Notes under the pieces: generated by a model | Told to the model about the DNA's origin: nothing | What the model saw: the letters and a program-made list of their open reading frames with translations, nothing else | Databases searched by the model: none | Part shown: positions 18,191 to 29,388 of the stretch, in pieces | Numbering within the stretch: the stretch's first letter is position 1 | How the letters are laid out: each line of letters opens with the position of its first letter | Translations under genes and position numbers: made by a program | Source: Gracilaria domingensis | Lineage: Eukaryota; Rhodophyta; Florideophyceae; Gracilariales; Gracilariaceae | DNA: 34,812 nucleotides | Assembly: GCA_022539475.1 (NCBI GenBank) | Contig: VCMS01000424.1 | Span: 1-34,812, forward strand | Direction: 5' to 3'

Positions 18191-21100
18191 CGTAGACTAC
18201 TACGCACCTTCAACGACCGTCTTTTCCGACTCGGCAGCTCACACGGCCTTACACTCTGTGTGCCACACATCCACATCACCGTTCCCGGACATTCTCTTGA
18301 GTAGTTTGTAGAGCAAAACCCAAAAGGGTGATGATCCACAGGATGTCCGAGTCCTGCTCCCTGTATGGGCAGACTCAGCAGAAGAGCCCTCTGTCCGCAC
18401 TCAAGCCGAGGGGCTAGCCGGGTGTAAGACCGGAGACGGTGCCTGGATATACCTACAGAGGTGAGAAACCAAGAAAGGATGGTGATCAATACACAGTACG
18501 GAAACCCAGAGAAAGGGGGAAAGAAGGGGAAAGGAACTGTAAATACGAGGAATGCCTCAAAGGAAACCAACCCAGAAGCGGAGCCAAGGCCCGTGCCAAC
18601 CAGCGGAAACAGGGTCGAGAGCGGAGCGACAACGGCGACCAATGCCGAAATAAACCCAACACAGGGGCGGAAACCAAACCTAAACCAGGCGACTATGTCC
18701 AAAGCGACGCCACTCCAGGGCCAAGACGCTTGACACTAGCCGGAATCGGATCAACAACAAATGACCATTCAGTGGTGAGACAGAGCTTCCTAAGTGACCC
18801 TGAGGGGATAGTTGTACAGGAACCAAACGTGGTTACCGGCCTAAAAAGGGGTTGTAAACCTACGAAGGAAGTACGAACTAGCACCAAGCCTTTGGTTAAG
18901 CGAGGCGACCTCAGTTGACTTTACTTAGTGCCCGCGACCGGGAGGTCACGCTCACCTAAGTAGGTTCAACTAGACATTAAACTAACAATATTAACTAATG
19001 TAGTGCACACCTTACGAGGTCCATACACGTGGCTAACCCACTGTCAGGGTGTCTAGAGAGGTGGTGCACTAGCTAAAATCTACACACTATCCACGTGTCC
19101 ATGACCATGCAATGGTTCCAAGACCGACTTCACCAGACAAGGTTCAACAGAAACATCCCCAACATTACCCAAGTAGTGGGGCCAGTCTCGACAAGAACGG
19201 CACCTCATCCCAGATGGAGCGCCCATCCTAAGCAGGCTCAGCAGTACGCGTGAGGGGTGGTTTTGCACTACACATCCCCCTCCTTAGCCGAGGGTGCATG
19301 CGCCAGAAAGCGAGAACGAACCACTTTCACCTCGTATTGACGAGCATTCAACACTTACTTAACCGACTATCCGGTGGTAATCCACCATCACATCCGCATT
19401 GCTGCGAACGACGTTCACTTCCTCAACCGCACGGCGGTATCATCCATACATACCTCACACAGAGTGTTCTCCTTTCCAGGATCATTGGCCAGCCTCGTAC
19501 GACCACCCTTGTAGGTTTCATACCTACTTCCCATCCAATCAGATATTTGACAGGGCTGACAACAGCGTTCCGGGGTTTAACCTGTGAAGGTTTGACTCCC
19601 TCACTGTTCACCTTTCGAGGTCCAGATCGTGTAGCGAGAGACCAAAAACAGTAGCATTACAACACCGGTGTTCACGGTTCCAATGGCTTTCCCAGATATA
19701 GGGCGTCACACGAGAGGTAGTACCCAGCGGGTTCAGCTGTGTCTCCTTCGGATTCCGACTTCGGAGACATCCGACAAAACTTGTCTCAACGACGAAATTT
19801 GTCCTGACAGAGCTGTTCAGCTTCACCAGAAACTGGTTCTAACTCTTCCCGAGTGAGCCTAGCTGAAAGCCGTACACATACGGAGCCCCACAACCCTATG
19901 CCATCCCTACAGGGCAACATACCCGTGTGCGGTACAATCTGAAACTCAGCAGTAAATTTCTCTTCAGGAGATACAAACGTACGACAGAAATTCATTTTCT
20001 CATCCTCCCAGTGCAAAGCGAAAAGAACGAGTGACCACGACGTGATGTGAGTCATGTGCTCTCCTCGAGAATGCGCCCGAGCGAGATACACCGAGACCGG
20101 TATCATTAAGATATTGACACCGATAAGCGGTAGACACGGCAAGGTGCCCCGCCACTAGGCACAACCCGAAACGGGGGGACATGCATACACCACCTTGGTA
20201 TTTCACACCGCAACGCGGGCAACTATCTCCTTCACTGCGTGAAGTCACATCTTCTTCTACCCATATGGGTTCTCAAAACCTCTTCCTGCAAAAGGACACA
20301 TCCATGCATCCATGAGGATTCTTCCTTTCCAGACCCAAAAACAGGGTGACTGCACCGATATCGATCGCTTCATCTCCCAAGAAGGGCTGTCCGAGACCGA
20401 CTACGCGGTCGCTGTAATGCGCGAGAAACTGCATATGCATGCACAAACAAGTTCCACCAATATGGCTGAAATCCCGTTAGGGCCACTTCATATCTGTGTG
20501 AGGTCCTCCCTCAGTGAGGTTCCATGTCAATTGAGAGTCTCTCACTAAAGATGAATCCGTGTTGTCGGAGAAAACACTACTCCTGAAGTAGGATCACGTA
20601 TCATCAGCCATTTCCACCTTTGCCAACATCAGCCATGTACCGACGCATCCGGTTCATTGATATTCATCACCGTTGAACGGTTCCATGAACGCCTATTCAC
20701 TTCACCGGAAGCGGTTTGAATCTAATTGCCGAGACCGGAACAACAGTGTAGAACAAACCTGCAAAGATCACGCGCTACTTTGCTGAACCTCCAACCTCAC
20801 CTCAGGTATATTTCACTTTCGTACCGCACCATGCTCTGGTTGGTTTTCCTTACGAACCACAGGAACGTTTTTCCATTACATCCATGGGGCAAAAACCGAT
20901 GCGCGGTAGTTTTCCAGACTGGAACAAAGCGTAACATCCTTGCGCCATACCGTACTGACGGTGAACTTGCAGTCACTGCACTGCCTGTATCATTGGGACA
21001 GTTTGCGACACGTCGCGTTACCTTCTTCAACCCACACTGGGTACCAGAAACGTCAAAATATCCACCTTGGATTCATTCCGGCTGATGCGGCAATCCAGCA

Positions 21101-24100
21101 ATGCAACACCATGCCATTGGTTCTGCACTCTGACACGTGGAGTTGTGCCATGCATCCCGATTGGGCGATTTGAGTGCCAAGTGGCCATGTGCACTATCGT
21201 CCGATTCCGGAGTCTCCACGCGCCGTGGCAAGCCAAAAAATCAAATAAATTAATTTGGCGCGCCCAACTGAGCTGGCACCACAGGGGTGTACATTGCTGT
21301 ACGGCCTGCGCCGCGTACCGACAACGGTTGGCACTCAAAAAATTGAGAAAATAAACCGGCCAGCGGTTCCTGCGTGCACGCGCAGCCATGCGACACTGTC
21401 GAGCGTCAACTCCCGATCACGGTGCACATTTCCCTACATCAGGGCAGTACTTAAGCACACCTTCCAAGGTAAAGCTTCATCAATCTTCACCCCACAACTG
21501 GGTCTCGGACCAGGAATGGTTCATCAACACACCGGAAACGGTTCTTCTGCTACGCAACCTTCATTTAGGCGTTCTTCAGCGAATTTCCACAATGTGGCAC
21601 TACAGAGGCGCCAGCATTCACCGAACGTTTGGGACGGAACTGCGCGATGCCGAGCATATCGGAGTGACTCTGCAGCACACCAGAAATGAATACAGACCAC
21701 CAAGGTATCTTTCCGCTTGCGGCGAATGCATCAACCGAGTGCGGTTTTTACATGATCAAACCTTCCAAATGGTGACTCAAACTGACTTTCCACTGCGTGG
21801 CGCGAACAATCCGACAATGTACACCGGACGACGGGGGTTTTGCGATAAATTCCGGTAAAAAGGCAGCAATGAATGCAACCACCCGAAAGGGTTCAAGGTC
21901 AATCAGAAGCAATCCCGAGCGAGAGCGAACATCAAACAGAACTTCTACAGAGTGCGGGTACTCAGCGAACCCATAATTCAGGTTGTTCGAAACCGAATTC
22001 GGTGCAGTCCACGAACACGATAAGCGAGGGAAACCATCCGCAATGCGGCACGAATTTCCGGACAGGGAACACGTAGAACTCAGCAACAGCGTCCCTGCAA
22101 AGGGTTCAGACATCGGAAACGGAACTTTCTCCAACCCATGCGGTGTCCATAGCGCAACCTAGTGGGTCATTACCAGGACATAAAACACCGTGTTCGGTCA
22201 GCAGAAAACCATCTCGTGAGTACGAGGACTTCCAGAAACTGGAATTAAAGGCGACGTCGAACTAACCAGAGCGGTTTCTCAAGCTCCCTCCCCCTCCTTC
22301 GGCAGAGCCACCACAAGTGGTAATACCAAACCAGATGGGTAGGTTAACTTCACGAAGTGACGAGATAAACTTCGTTCGCTGATTCAAGACCTTCAGGGTA
22401 AAACACACAATACCAAGACCATTCCAAATTGGTGATAAACCTCACGTAGGTAAATCCAGATAACCGATCATTCTCGGGGATATCCAAGAATGGACATTCA
22501 CAACATGCGACATGTGTAGTAACAAACACAACCAGAAAAACTGGGAACCACTCGGGTAGAGTACGAAAACTATTCCCAAGTAGGGTTCGACAACGAACTC
22601 AACAGAGGTAGCATAAAATAATATTCCATGGTTTGGAGACTTCTCAAATGAGACGAAACAGTCTCCCACGATGGGAAAAAACCGCACTTACGGGGAAACC
22701 TACCCCGGTAGTCGGGTGAAAAAACCACCATGGTAACCACGACAAAAGATATTCACAGAACTCAAGTAGAGTGTAACACGAAAAAGCACAAGCATGTGAG
22801 CAGAATCACTTCTCCCTCAACTGGGCACAGTACTTCCGTGAAGAAATAACCGTTCCGCGGTGAGTAAAGTGACTCACTCAGAAATCACGAAACAAGCAAA
22901 CAACCAAAAACAATCCTTACATTAGAAAACAGTCCTCAACCCATATGGGTGTTCAAAGAAATAGTGTCCTTCCAGGAATCAGATGAAGCAGAACCCTGCG
23001 CAGGGTGAAAATCCTCATTAACGCCGGAAACTGAATTGAGCGTAACGCTTTCGCCTCCCATGCGGGCTTCACTACTCACCTCGGCTGGCAAGGGTTTAAA
23101 CTTGACCATCCCTGGTGACGCATCTCTTCCTTCATGAGGCTCAACAGTAGTGGCAACCACATTTCCATTGGACACAACCGCTTCTACGGTACCATCACAT
23201 CCTTCTGGATTACACACCGAATCAATCGGGTTCAGATACGATAGAACCGAAAAAGTCTCCCGAGTCTCCGGTACCAAAGAATCTTCCACCAAAACCTGGT
23301 TATCAACGACAACATCAACGAACCCAGCTTCAGGGTACACACCGTTTTTCATCGGCTTCATGCCATAGATTCCAACGGCATTCAGACCAACATGGCTGTA
23401 GTCTAGACAGAACTGGAGAGACCTATCCTTCTTAGGAACCACCAAAACTGGTGCCACCGAACGTTCGGTAGGAGTCGAATCAAAAAGAGACCGTACGAAC
23501 AAGACGAAAGTGAAGCGCTTCCTTCCTTTCAGGGTATCAACCACAGTAGACCACAGAGTGGTGAGCCCCTCAAGTAGGGAACCAGATTTCACAACATCAG
23601 AACTTTCAAACCCACGGTGGGTATCCAACTTCAAATCCTGTTTAGGGACCGACTTCTCCATACGTGGAACAACTGAGTCATGCCGCGACGGTTTCAAATC
23701 CCAAAGGGCGTTCAACTTCTCAGCTTCGAGCTTATCAGACAAGCCGACAACATCTGAAACACCCAAATCAGTGGCAAACATACTCAAAGGGTGCGCAGTA
23801 GTTTGACCAACCACTTGCTGGTGCTGTAGCGTCTGCGCGGAATGCGAGAAGTTAGCAACAAGAACCTGAAAATGTTTCCCACCTTCACAAACGGTAATGC
23901 CTCGAGCAACAGCGAGACCATACTTCTCCAAAAGAGACGGTAAGTGGTGCACAATTGCAAGTCCATTTATCTCAGTTGAGACAGTAACCCAAGTTTGGGA
24001 CATCGGAGGTATCCGGACAAACTCGGAAACGCGTACCTTCGAGGAATCAAGACCTTGAGATTCATACTGCTGAGCTGGTGGCAGCGGAGCCGCGTTACGT

Positions 24101-24640
24101 GCGGAGCGCTTCTTTGACCGTTCCCACGGTTTTCCAGCAAATGGAACAGACGAGCCATCTACCAGCTCCACCCTCGAAAGTCTGGGTTTTATAGACACCA
24201 CATGGAGGTCGCAAAAATCACAACCGAGCACAATCGGGGCTGCAAGCGTCTTGCACACAACAAAGTTAACCGAAACAGCGGTCATTCTTAAACGAACCAT
24301 AATTGGTATCATGCCCATCGTAACAATTGGGGGATCATTTGCATCAGCGATTTCCATCAGGGGACCGTAACGGATAAGTGCATGACACTTCTGCGGAAGG
24401 AACGATTCCAGTATACAGTTGGGACCGGCTCCGGTATCCAATAGAGCGACATGATGAACCATGAGATGGTCAGAGAAGCCGAAGTCGGCGTGAACCTTGT
24501 AACTTCTCTTCGAGAGCATCATAACACGTTCCGGACGCTTCGTATTGACCTTCCGTTTCCACGGCAGAACGAGTTGACCCATCTCAGGGTGCGAATCCGC
24601 AAGGGATAAAGATATCGTCTGTCTCTTGCAGATGCTAGTT
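18190..24640 (-). mobile_element. Ty3-like retroelement relic, dense in micro-hairpins
   Basis: The right part encodes a retropepsin and the beginning of a reverse transcriptase on the minus strand, so the element is read right to left. The left part (18190-22935) should hold the rest of pol, but I find no RNase H or integrase motif there, only short frames such as 18439-18918 (+) without known domains. The whole stretch is unusually full of short hyphenated palindromes, roughly one every 20-30 bp, mostly of the form ACC...GGT, CCC...GGG, TCC...GGA or CTC...GAG. LTRs were not found. Boundaries are approximate and set by where the hairpin density changes. Confidence 0.5.
21130..21370. repeat. 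Foreign patch inside the hairpin-rich element
   Basis: Micro-hairpins thin out here, and the sequence contains GGCACTCAAAAAATTGAG. A near match lies in the dispersed repeat at about 25236 (GGCACTCAAAAAATTAAG) and in its inverted copy near 8485. It is probably a small insertion or piece of that repeat family. Edges are estimates. Confidence 0.35.
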
Positions 24641-24669
24641 TTTGGCGAGGGTCGTCCAGAAAGTGGCAA
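22936..24669 (-). pseudogene. pol: Ty3-like Pol fragment: aspartic protease and start of reverse transcriptase
   Basis: The frame has 577 codons, opens with a TTG rather than an ATG, and is therefore a piece of a longer polyprotein. The retropepsin is clear: VALLDTGAGPNC at about residues 75-85 carries the catalytic DTG, and PIVLGCDFCDLH at about 145-156 is the usual second motif. Residues about 395-440 match the start of Ty3-type reverse transcriptase: VRSLFDS, then APVLVVPKKD, RSLQFCLDY and GLNAV. After that the match ends. The remaining 140 residues are acidic, unlike a polymerase, and no YxDD motif follows. Gag is also missing. The frame is intact over 1.7 kb even though it is packed with hairpins. 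It could be a domesticated protease gene; a relic is simpler. Confidence 0.75.
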
Positions 24670-24748
24670 GGGTCGTCCAGTAAATTTTTTGAAAAAATAT
24701 CGAGATCAATTATTTCAAAATTTGAAGATAATTGTTTGGGTCGTCCAG
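24649..24748 (+). repeat. Three direct repeats GGGTCGTCCAG
   Basis: GGGTCGTCCAG (first copy GGGTCGTCCAG read as AGGGTCGTCCAG) occurs at 24649-24659, 24670-24680 and 24738-24748, the last two around an AT-rich patch. They lie at the right edge of the Ty3-like relic. They may be remnants of its end or of a small nested element. Confidence 0.5.
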
Positions 24749-25082
24749 AATCGCTGTGCAGTAAATACTGGTGGGTTTTCCACTCGTGCTAGTTCTTTAG
24801 TCGAGGGCTACCTGAACGGTATTGCGCGAAGTCTAGGTTCAGTTTCCTTTAAGGTGCATATTACACGATACCTTCTGCGGAATGATACCCTGCAACGCAT
24901 GGAATACTAGTGCTAGTACAGATGATGCCCATTATGAAATCATACCGTTTTATTCGTATCTATTCTTCTATCGACCGCTTTTGCTAACCACTACTTCGCT
25001 ATATTACATGTACCATTTCCCCATGATGAGGCGGGTGTAGGCGCAATCTGCGGCAGATGCCGCAGAGGGCACCTGCACCAAA
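24749..25082. other. No recognised gene
   Basis: Contains the motif GTGCTAGT several times and a strong hairpin at 25048-25065 with 8-bp arms (CTGCGGCA / TGCCGCAG, loop GA). Frames are short and unassigned. Confidence 0.4.
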
Positions 25083-25141
25083 TTGCGGTAACGGTAGAAC
25101 ACATACGCACTCCGAGAGGATGAGGCGCGAAGCGCCTCATC
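25083..25141. repeat. Dispersed repeat end with perfect hairpin (copy B)
   Basis: Matches 7-62. The hairpin 25119-25141 has perfect 10-bp arms, GATGAGGCGC and GCGCCTCATC, around GAA. It directly joins the repeat that starts at about 25137. Confidence 0.65.
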
Positions 25142-25575
25142 GTCTGTGTTCTGCAAAGTGGAATATAGTCTGTTCGCTTTGGAAACTAAGCTAGTTTTGG
25201 GGCTATTTGGGGCGCGCGAGGGGGTAGCAGAGGCTGGCACTCAAAAAATTAAGAAATTTTGGAATATTAAATTCCATTTCGCGCAGTTTAGTGCTTGGGT
25301 CTCCTAGTTTTTGTAGAGGTTCTACTTCGCCGCACCACCCCATTCACTCTTTTCCGCGACCCTCTCTCAAAACTGCACTCGTGCTAGTTTGCGTTTCCAT
25401 TTTCTCCCATGTTGCAATGCCAATCGCAATTCATCCCACCTCAATCGTCCCATCACTTCTTCCCAGTCCACACCACTCCCGCTTTTTACCCATTTCTCGC
25501 CCATCACGCGTTCATTTTGTAGAAGTCAGGTGGACAACTCTCCCCCTTCTCGTATACCCGCCTCGCCCCAAAACG
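25137..25575 (+). repeat. Dispersed repeat, forward copy
   Basis: Direct counterpart of the inverted copy at 8130-8600. It starts CGTCTGTGTTCTG and ends near CCTCGCCCCAAAACGG, just before the stop of the coiled-coil gene. The repeat may be the 3' region of an element that encodes this gene on the minus strand. Confidence 0.8.
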
Positions 25576-25578
25576 GCT

Positions 25579-26508
25579 TCAAATCCCTCCCATCCTTCTC
25601 TCCTCCTGTCCCCTCAGAATCCCCTTCGCAGTCCGCGCTACCTCCGCCGCACTCCTAAACCCAGTCACCACCGGAGCTCCCACTCCCTCCCGCGGCACCT
25701 CCTCCACCACCTTCTTCATCTCCTTACGCCTCTTCTTCAGACGGCTCTTCTCATCCCCAACCCCACCACCCTTTGTCTTCGGTGTCACAGGAGACCCCTT
25801 CTGCACCGCCACCCTTCCCACACTTCCCTTCTCCGTCTTTCCCTCCACACCTCCTTTCACCGTCTCCTCTTCCACCAATCTTTGCCTCTTGCACAGCTCC
25901 TTCACCTCCTTCTCCAGCACGTCCAACCTCTCGTTCAGAACCCTATTCTCCTCCCGCAACTCTCCAACCTCCCTTCCCGCACACCCCACTATCCCATACA
26001 CATGATTTCTCATCTCCACTCCCAATACCGACAACGAATTCCGCAGGCTCGAAATCGCCTCAACCGAAACACCACTAATACTCCCACTCAGCACCACACC
26101 GCCCATTTCCGTTACAATCTCCACAATTCCATCGTCCAATTGCTCCTTCATCACCAACCCCAACATCCCCACCCTCGCCTTCATCTCCCCCACAAACCGC
26201 ATCTCCCTGTCACCCTCTCCGCCCCCACTCTCTATCTGGTCTCCAACCTCTAACTGACTCAGATGCACCGCACCCCTTCTCTCCATTGCGACCCCCTCCA
26301 CCTCCAATTCTACCCCCTTCTCCACCTCATCACCATCCCCTCTCCTCGCCTCACACTTCTTTCATTCCTCAGCCACTTCCTTCTTCTGCGACATCCGACC
26401 AGCCGCCGTAATCACGTCCTCTTCCCGCTTTGGTGACGGCGTCTGCGGTACCTCCTTCCCCTCCAACAGCACCCACAGCTCCTCATCCTTCACGTATCCG
26501 TTCGACAT
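25579..26508 (-). pseudogene. Coiled-coil protein gene of a repeat, one in-frame stop
   Basis: Starting at the ATG 26508-26506 (MSNGYVKDEELWVLLEGKEV), the frame runs to the stop at 25579 and is interrupted once by TGA at 26364-26362. Both halves are in the same frame, so a single nonsense change explains the break. The product would be about 308 residues. The middle has a heptad-like Leu/Glu/Lys region (VGELREENRVLNERLDVLEKEVKEL across about 25 residues), followed by a basic stretch with KSRLKKRRKEMKK. This architecture is seen in ORF1-type proteins of some retroelements and in many unrelated coiled-coil proteins; no family is recognised. Its 3' flank is a dispersed repeat, which supports an element origin. 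TGA readthrough is possible but unsupported. Confidence 0.55.
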
Positions 26509-26832
26509 CTTCAGAAAAAGAAGTAGTAGTTGGATCGAAGTTTCCGCTGCGATACAGTGCAATCGAGCTAAACTGTGCTGTCCACCCCCACTGTCCAACC
26601 ACACGGGCTATATCCAGCACCATGATTGTCCCTGTTTCCCTCATCTCATTTCCCGCCAAAACATCTACTGTACACCTCCGCACCTTCCACTATTTAAGCG
26701 CCATCTCTCTGTCCCCTCTTCACATAGTCCCCACCCACCTCGCCTCGACCGGCGATATTTTTCTCTTCCACCATAACCCCACTCGATGGTTATAGCAAAA
26801 CAGGAAGATATTGCCAGTGGAGGCAAGCTAGG
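26509..26832. other. No recognised gene; upstream flank of coiled-coil gene
   Basis: Likely 5' region of the minus-strand coiled-coil gene. A plus-strand frame at 26430-26795 overlaps it and shows no domain. CACTATTTAAG near 26690 gives CTTAAATAGTG on the minus strand, a weak TATA-like candidate about 180 bp upstream of the ATG. Confidence 0.35.
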
Positions 26833-27080
26833 GACTAGTGATTGTACTTAGAGTTGCTCACCCTCTGTCTCGACTGGGGGCATGTTCTTCTTCCGTCACA
26901 TCCTTTGTGGGTTGTGACAAAAAAAGAATATGTCACCACTCGACACCGGATGGGTAACAATGATAGCACGTAGAGTAGTTCATCCTCCCTCTCAGCGTCC
27001 ACTGGGGATATATTTATGTTCTCTCACATCCTTTCCCGGTTGTCATACAAGAGAAATACATCTCCAATGGAGACGGAGAA
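26833..27080. repeat. Two diverged tandem copies, about 120 bp each
   Basis: The first copy, about 26833-26952, and the second, about 26953-27078, share CACATCCTTT, GGTTGT, the CTCACCCTC/TTCATCCTCC phrase, ACTGGGG and the final ATACATCTCCA/ATATGTCACCA. Divergence is substantial. They lie just downstream of the epimerase fragment. Confidence 0.6.
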
Positions 27081-27141
27081 TTTAGTTGTGATAACACGTA
27101 AAGGTAACAATGTAATAAACAATAAATTTATGCTACTATCT

Positions 27142-27462
27142 CTAACCAACCTTTCGAAAACCAGCTATGACATGAGCTGGGTTACTCGAGCCAAAGATGG
27201 CAGATCCTGCAACTGAAATGTTTGCACCGGCCTTCACTACTGCTTTCACAGTACTCAGTCCAATACCTCCATCCACCTGTATCCCTATTCTTCGGTACAC
27301 CTTCCTTGCATGTCGCACCTTATCAAGAACACCCTCCATAAACGCCTGTCCTCCAAACCCTGGCTCCACCGTCATCAACAATAACATGTCTACAACTCCT
27401 TCGTTCATAAGTGCTTCTACGACCTTTATAGACGTATTCGGGCGCAATCCAACTCCATCCTT
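27142..27462 (-). pseudogene. RPE: Ribulose-phosphate 3-epimerase, C-terminal fragment
   Basis: The frame encodes the last half of the TIM-barrel enzyme that interconverts ribulose 5-phosphate and xylulose 5-phosphate in the pentose phosphate and Calvin cycles. Diagnostic motifs are MTVEPGFGGQAF, the catalytic Asp in QVDGGIG, and AGANISVAGSAIFG. It ends at the normal C-terminus. Upstream, the frame is closed by TAA at 27465-27463 just before KDGVGLRPNTS, and the first half of the barrel is not found in the next few hundred bases. The gene is either truncated or this is the last exon after an intron ending in AAAAG; no matching donor or upstream exon is seen, so a 5'-truncated pseudogene is more likely. 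Confidence 0.8.
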
Positions 27463-27859
27463 TTAATTATGGCAATCCAAGTGAAGCTATAGAACCCGTT
27501 CACGTCATTTATGAAGCCAAAATGGCTCCTTTCATCCTGTATTCAAGCTCCCCGTAACTCGTACTTTACAACTACTTTACAACTCAGGTTCGAAATCAGT
27601 TTCATTCATTGCACACTTTCTACTGTTCCACCTACCTTTCATAAAACATCATCACACTTTGTGGCTTGTCGTCTCATACAAGGCCTATCATTCATTCAGT
27701 ACAATCAAATATCATACATTTCGCTCACTTTCACAAAGTGAACCATGTTCCCGTTCTGCGCTTCCCAACCGTTTGTACTTACGTATCACTCTTTACCCCA
27801 GCAGTTCTCCGCCCCATCTTCCCTTTTTATCGTCACACAAAAACAATCGAACACTTGCA
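27463..27859. other. Intergenic; no recognised gene
   Basis: AT-rich spacer between divergent genes, the epimerase fragment to the left and the reductase-like gene to the right. It probably contains the reductase promoter. The plus frame stays open back to 27659, but the protein match begins only after the ATG at 27860. Confidence 0.45.
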
Positions 27860-28762
27860 ATGAACTCCCAGTCCGACATGCCTCCCACTCCGCCTCCGAG
27901 TCCCAGATACTCTGACGTCCCTCAGGCCTCATCTCCCGCCCGAAGGACTCGGGCCGTTATTGTTGGAAGGGGGCGTATAGGTACCATGCTGGCGAACGAA
28001 GAAGATACGGTCATTTCCGCACACGAATTCTGCAGCATGGCTGCTACCTCTCATCTTTCTGATGTACCGATACTAGTTTGTGGAAGAACGAACACCCTGG
28101 AGACCGTAATTCAGGCTTGCTTTTATTCGCTCAGAGAGAATCTCGTTTTCTTCCAGAATGGAGACATCATACCATTGCTTTCGAAGCTCGGTGTGGACAA
28201 ATGTTCAAAAGTTGTCCTATACGTTGGTGTCCCCTCAAGAAACGCAGCTCCGCAGGATGGTGTCACTCCTCAAAGTCCGGATGGTCTCACTGTCGCAACA
28301 GGAAAGTGGGCCTCCAACGTTGCAGACAGGTTTAGGTCTATGGGTCTCACTTGCGGGGTTGTCGACGAAGACACATTTCTCGTAAGCTATTATGAGAAGC
28401 TCGTGTGGCTATCAGCGTTCAACATCGTCGGGGCCTCAAGAGGTTTCATTCCTATGGACGTAGTCGGTACGGAGTGCAGTACGGTTGTGCTCACAATAAT
28501 GAAAGAGCTGTTGAAGATAGTTTCGCTTAAGACAGCTACTACTTTCAACCTGGAAGAGACCGTTGGGCGACTTCTTGCATATGGGAAAACTCTCGTTGGC
28601 TTCCCTACTTCTTTCTCCGACTTTCAGTTTAGGAACGCGTACTTCTACGACTTTTCCCGCCAAGAAAGAAACATTGTAGGCGGTGACCCCGCTCCTTTTC
28701 ATACAAACTACGTCAACGTTGTTAAGGAAAAGTTATCCCCCTCCCCATTCCCCCAGCTTTGA
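27860..28762 (+). CDS. Ketopantoate reductase-like (PanE/ApbA) protein, 300 aa
   Basis: The start at 27860 (MNSQSDMPPTPPPSP) is preferred because the upstream in-frame part is Ser/Arg/Tyr-rich leader-like DNA with no domain. The product has an NADP-binding Rossmann loop, VIVGRGRIGTMLA, near residue 35, followed by a typical middle domain. The segment YEKLVWLSAFNIVGA near residue 175 resembles the conserved K-x-x-x-N catalytic patch of ketopantoate reductases. The C-terminal helical domain includes TSFSDFQFRNAYFYD. True PanE makes pantoate for coenzyme A; many eukaryotic paralogues have unknown substrates, so the function is given only at family level. No transit peptide is obvious. It is an intact single-exon frame. 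Confidence 0.75.
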   Translation: MNSQSDMPPTPPPSPRYSDVPQASSPARRTRAVIVGRGRIGTMLANEEDTVISAHEFCSMAATSHLSDVPILVCGRTNTLETVIQACFYSLRENLVFFQNGDIIPLLSKLGVDKCSKVVLYVGVPSRNAAPQDGVTPQSPDGLTVATGKWASNVADRFRSMGLTCGVVDEDTFLVSYYEKLVWLSAFNIVGASRGFIPMDVVGTECSTVVLTIMKELLKIVSLKTATTFNLEETVGRLLAYGKTLVGFPTSFSDFQFRNAYFYDFSRQERNIVGGDPAPFHTNYVNVVKEKLSPSPFPQL

Positions 28763-29388
28763 GGTTAGAACACATGACTTTTCGGTGTTCTGAACCTTTT
28801 AGACATAGTTAGACATAAAATTTACTTTATCGAAATGACCTGTTCCTATTACATTACTTATATTGTTCTTCCTTCTGTGGTTCAAATATGCCCCTTTAAA
28901 TCCTACATCCGTTATCACTAATACTTCGCTAAGATTTTGCTAGATAGAAAATGGTCATTCCATATCATTAAAGTGCACGATACTAGTAACGAAACAAGTA
29001 CAAAAATTGTGATATTTCTGAAGAACTAAGCGTTTGCATTACTTGGGGCACCCGTATAAAGTAAGGTAAACCTTTTATGGGTTTCAACCCGTAATGGAGG
29101 TTGTTTTACTCTTCTTGATTTCTAAGCTCATGTTAAAGATATTTACAGTTTTCTTTACCAACTTGAACCCGTACATATAATTTATGACTAAATCATCCTT
29201 TCTTTACTTCAAATCGATGCAAAAACTTCTCCTCCTAGTAACGTTTTAAAACAGTACTACAATACCCGTATATGGTCGTTCTTAGACTCTTTTTATACTA
29301 CGAAACACCTTGTGAACATCAATCACATCCTTCAATTCGTATACCCACACCCATTTGCAAAACGAACCCTTTCGAAAGCTTTCAAAAC
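28763..29388. other. Intergenic; no recognised gene
   Basis: AT-rich spacer between two plus-strand genes. It should hold the 3' end of the reductase-like transcript and the promoter of the phosphatase gene. The repeated phrase TTATGGGTTTCAACCCGTAATGG near 29076-29098 includes the small palindrome GGGTTTCAACCC. Confidence 0.5.

Noticed and set aside
25291..26253. Long plus-strand frame of 320 codons
   Set aside because: Ser/Pro/His/Leu-rich low complexity, antisense to the coiled-coil gene and running through the repeat; it is a shadow of that gene.
27659..27859. 67-residue N-terminal extension of the reductase-like protein
   Set aside because: The first upstream codons lack an ATG or domain similarity, and the Rossmann domain fits the ATG at 27860.
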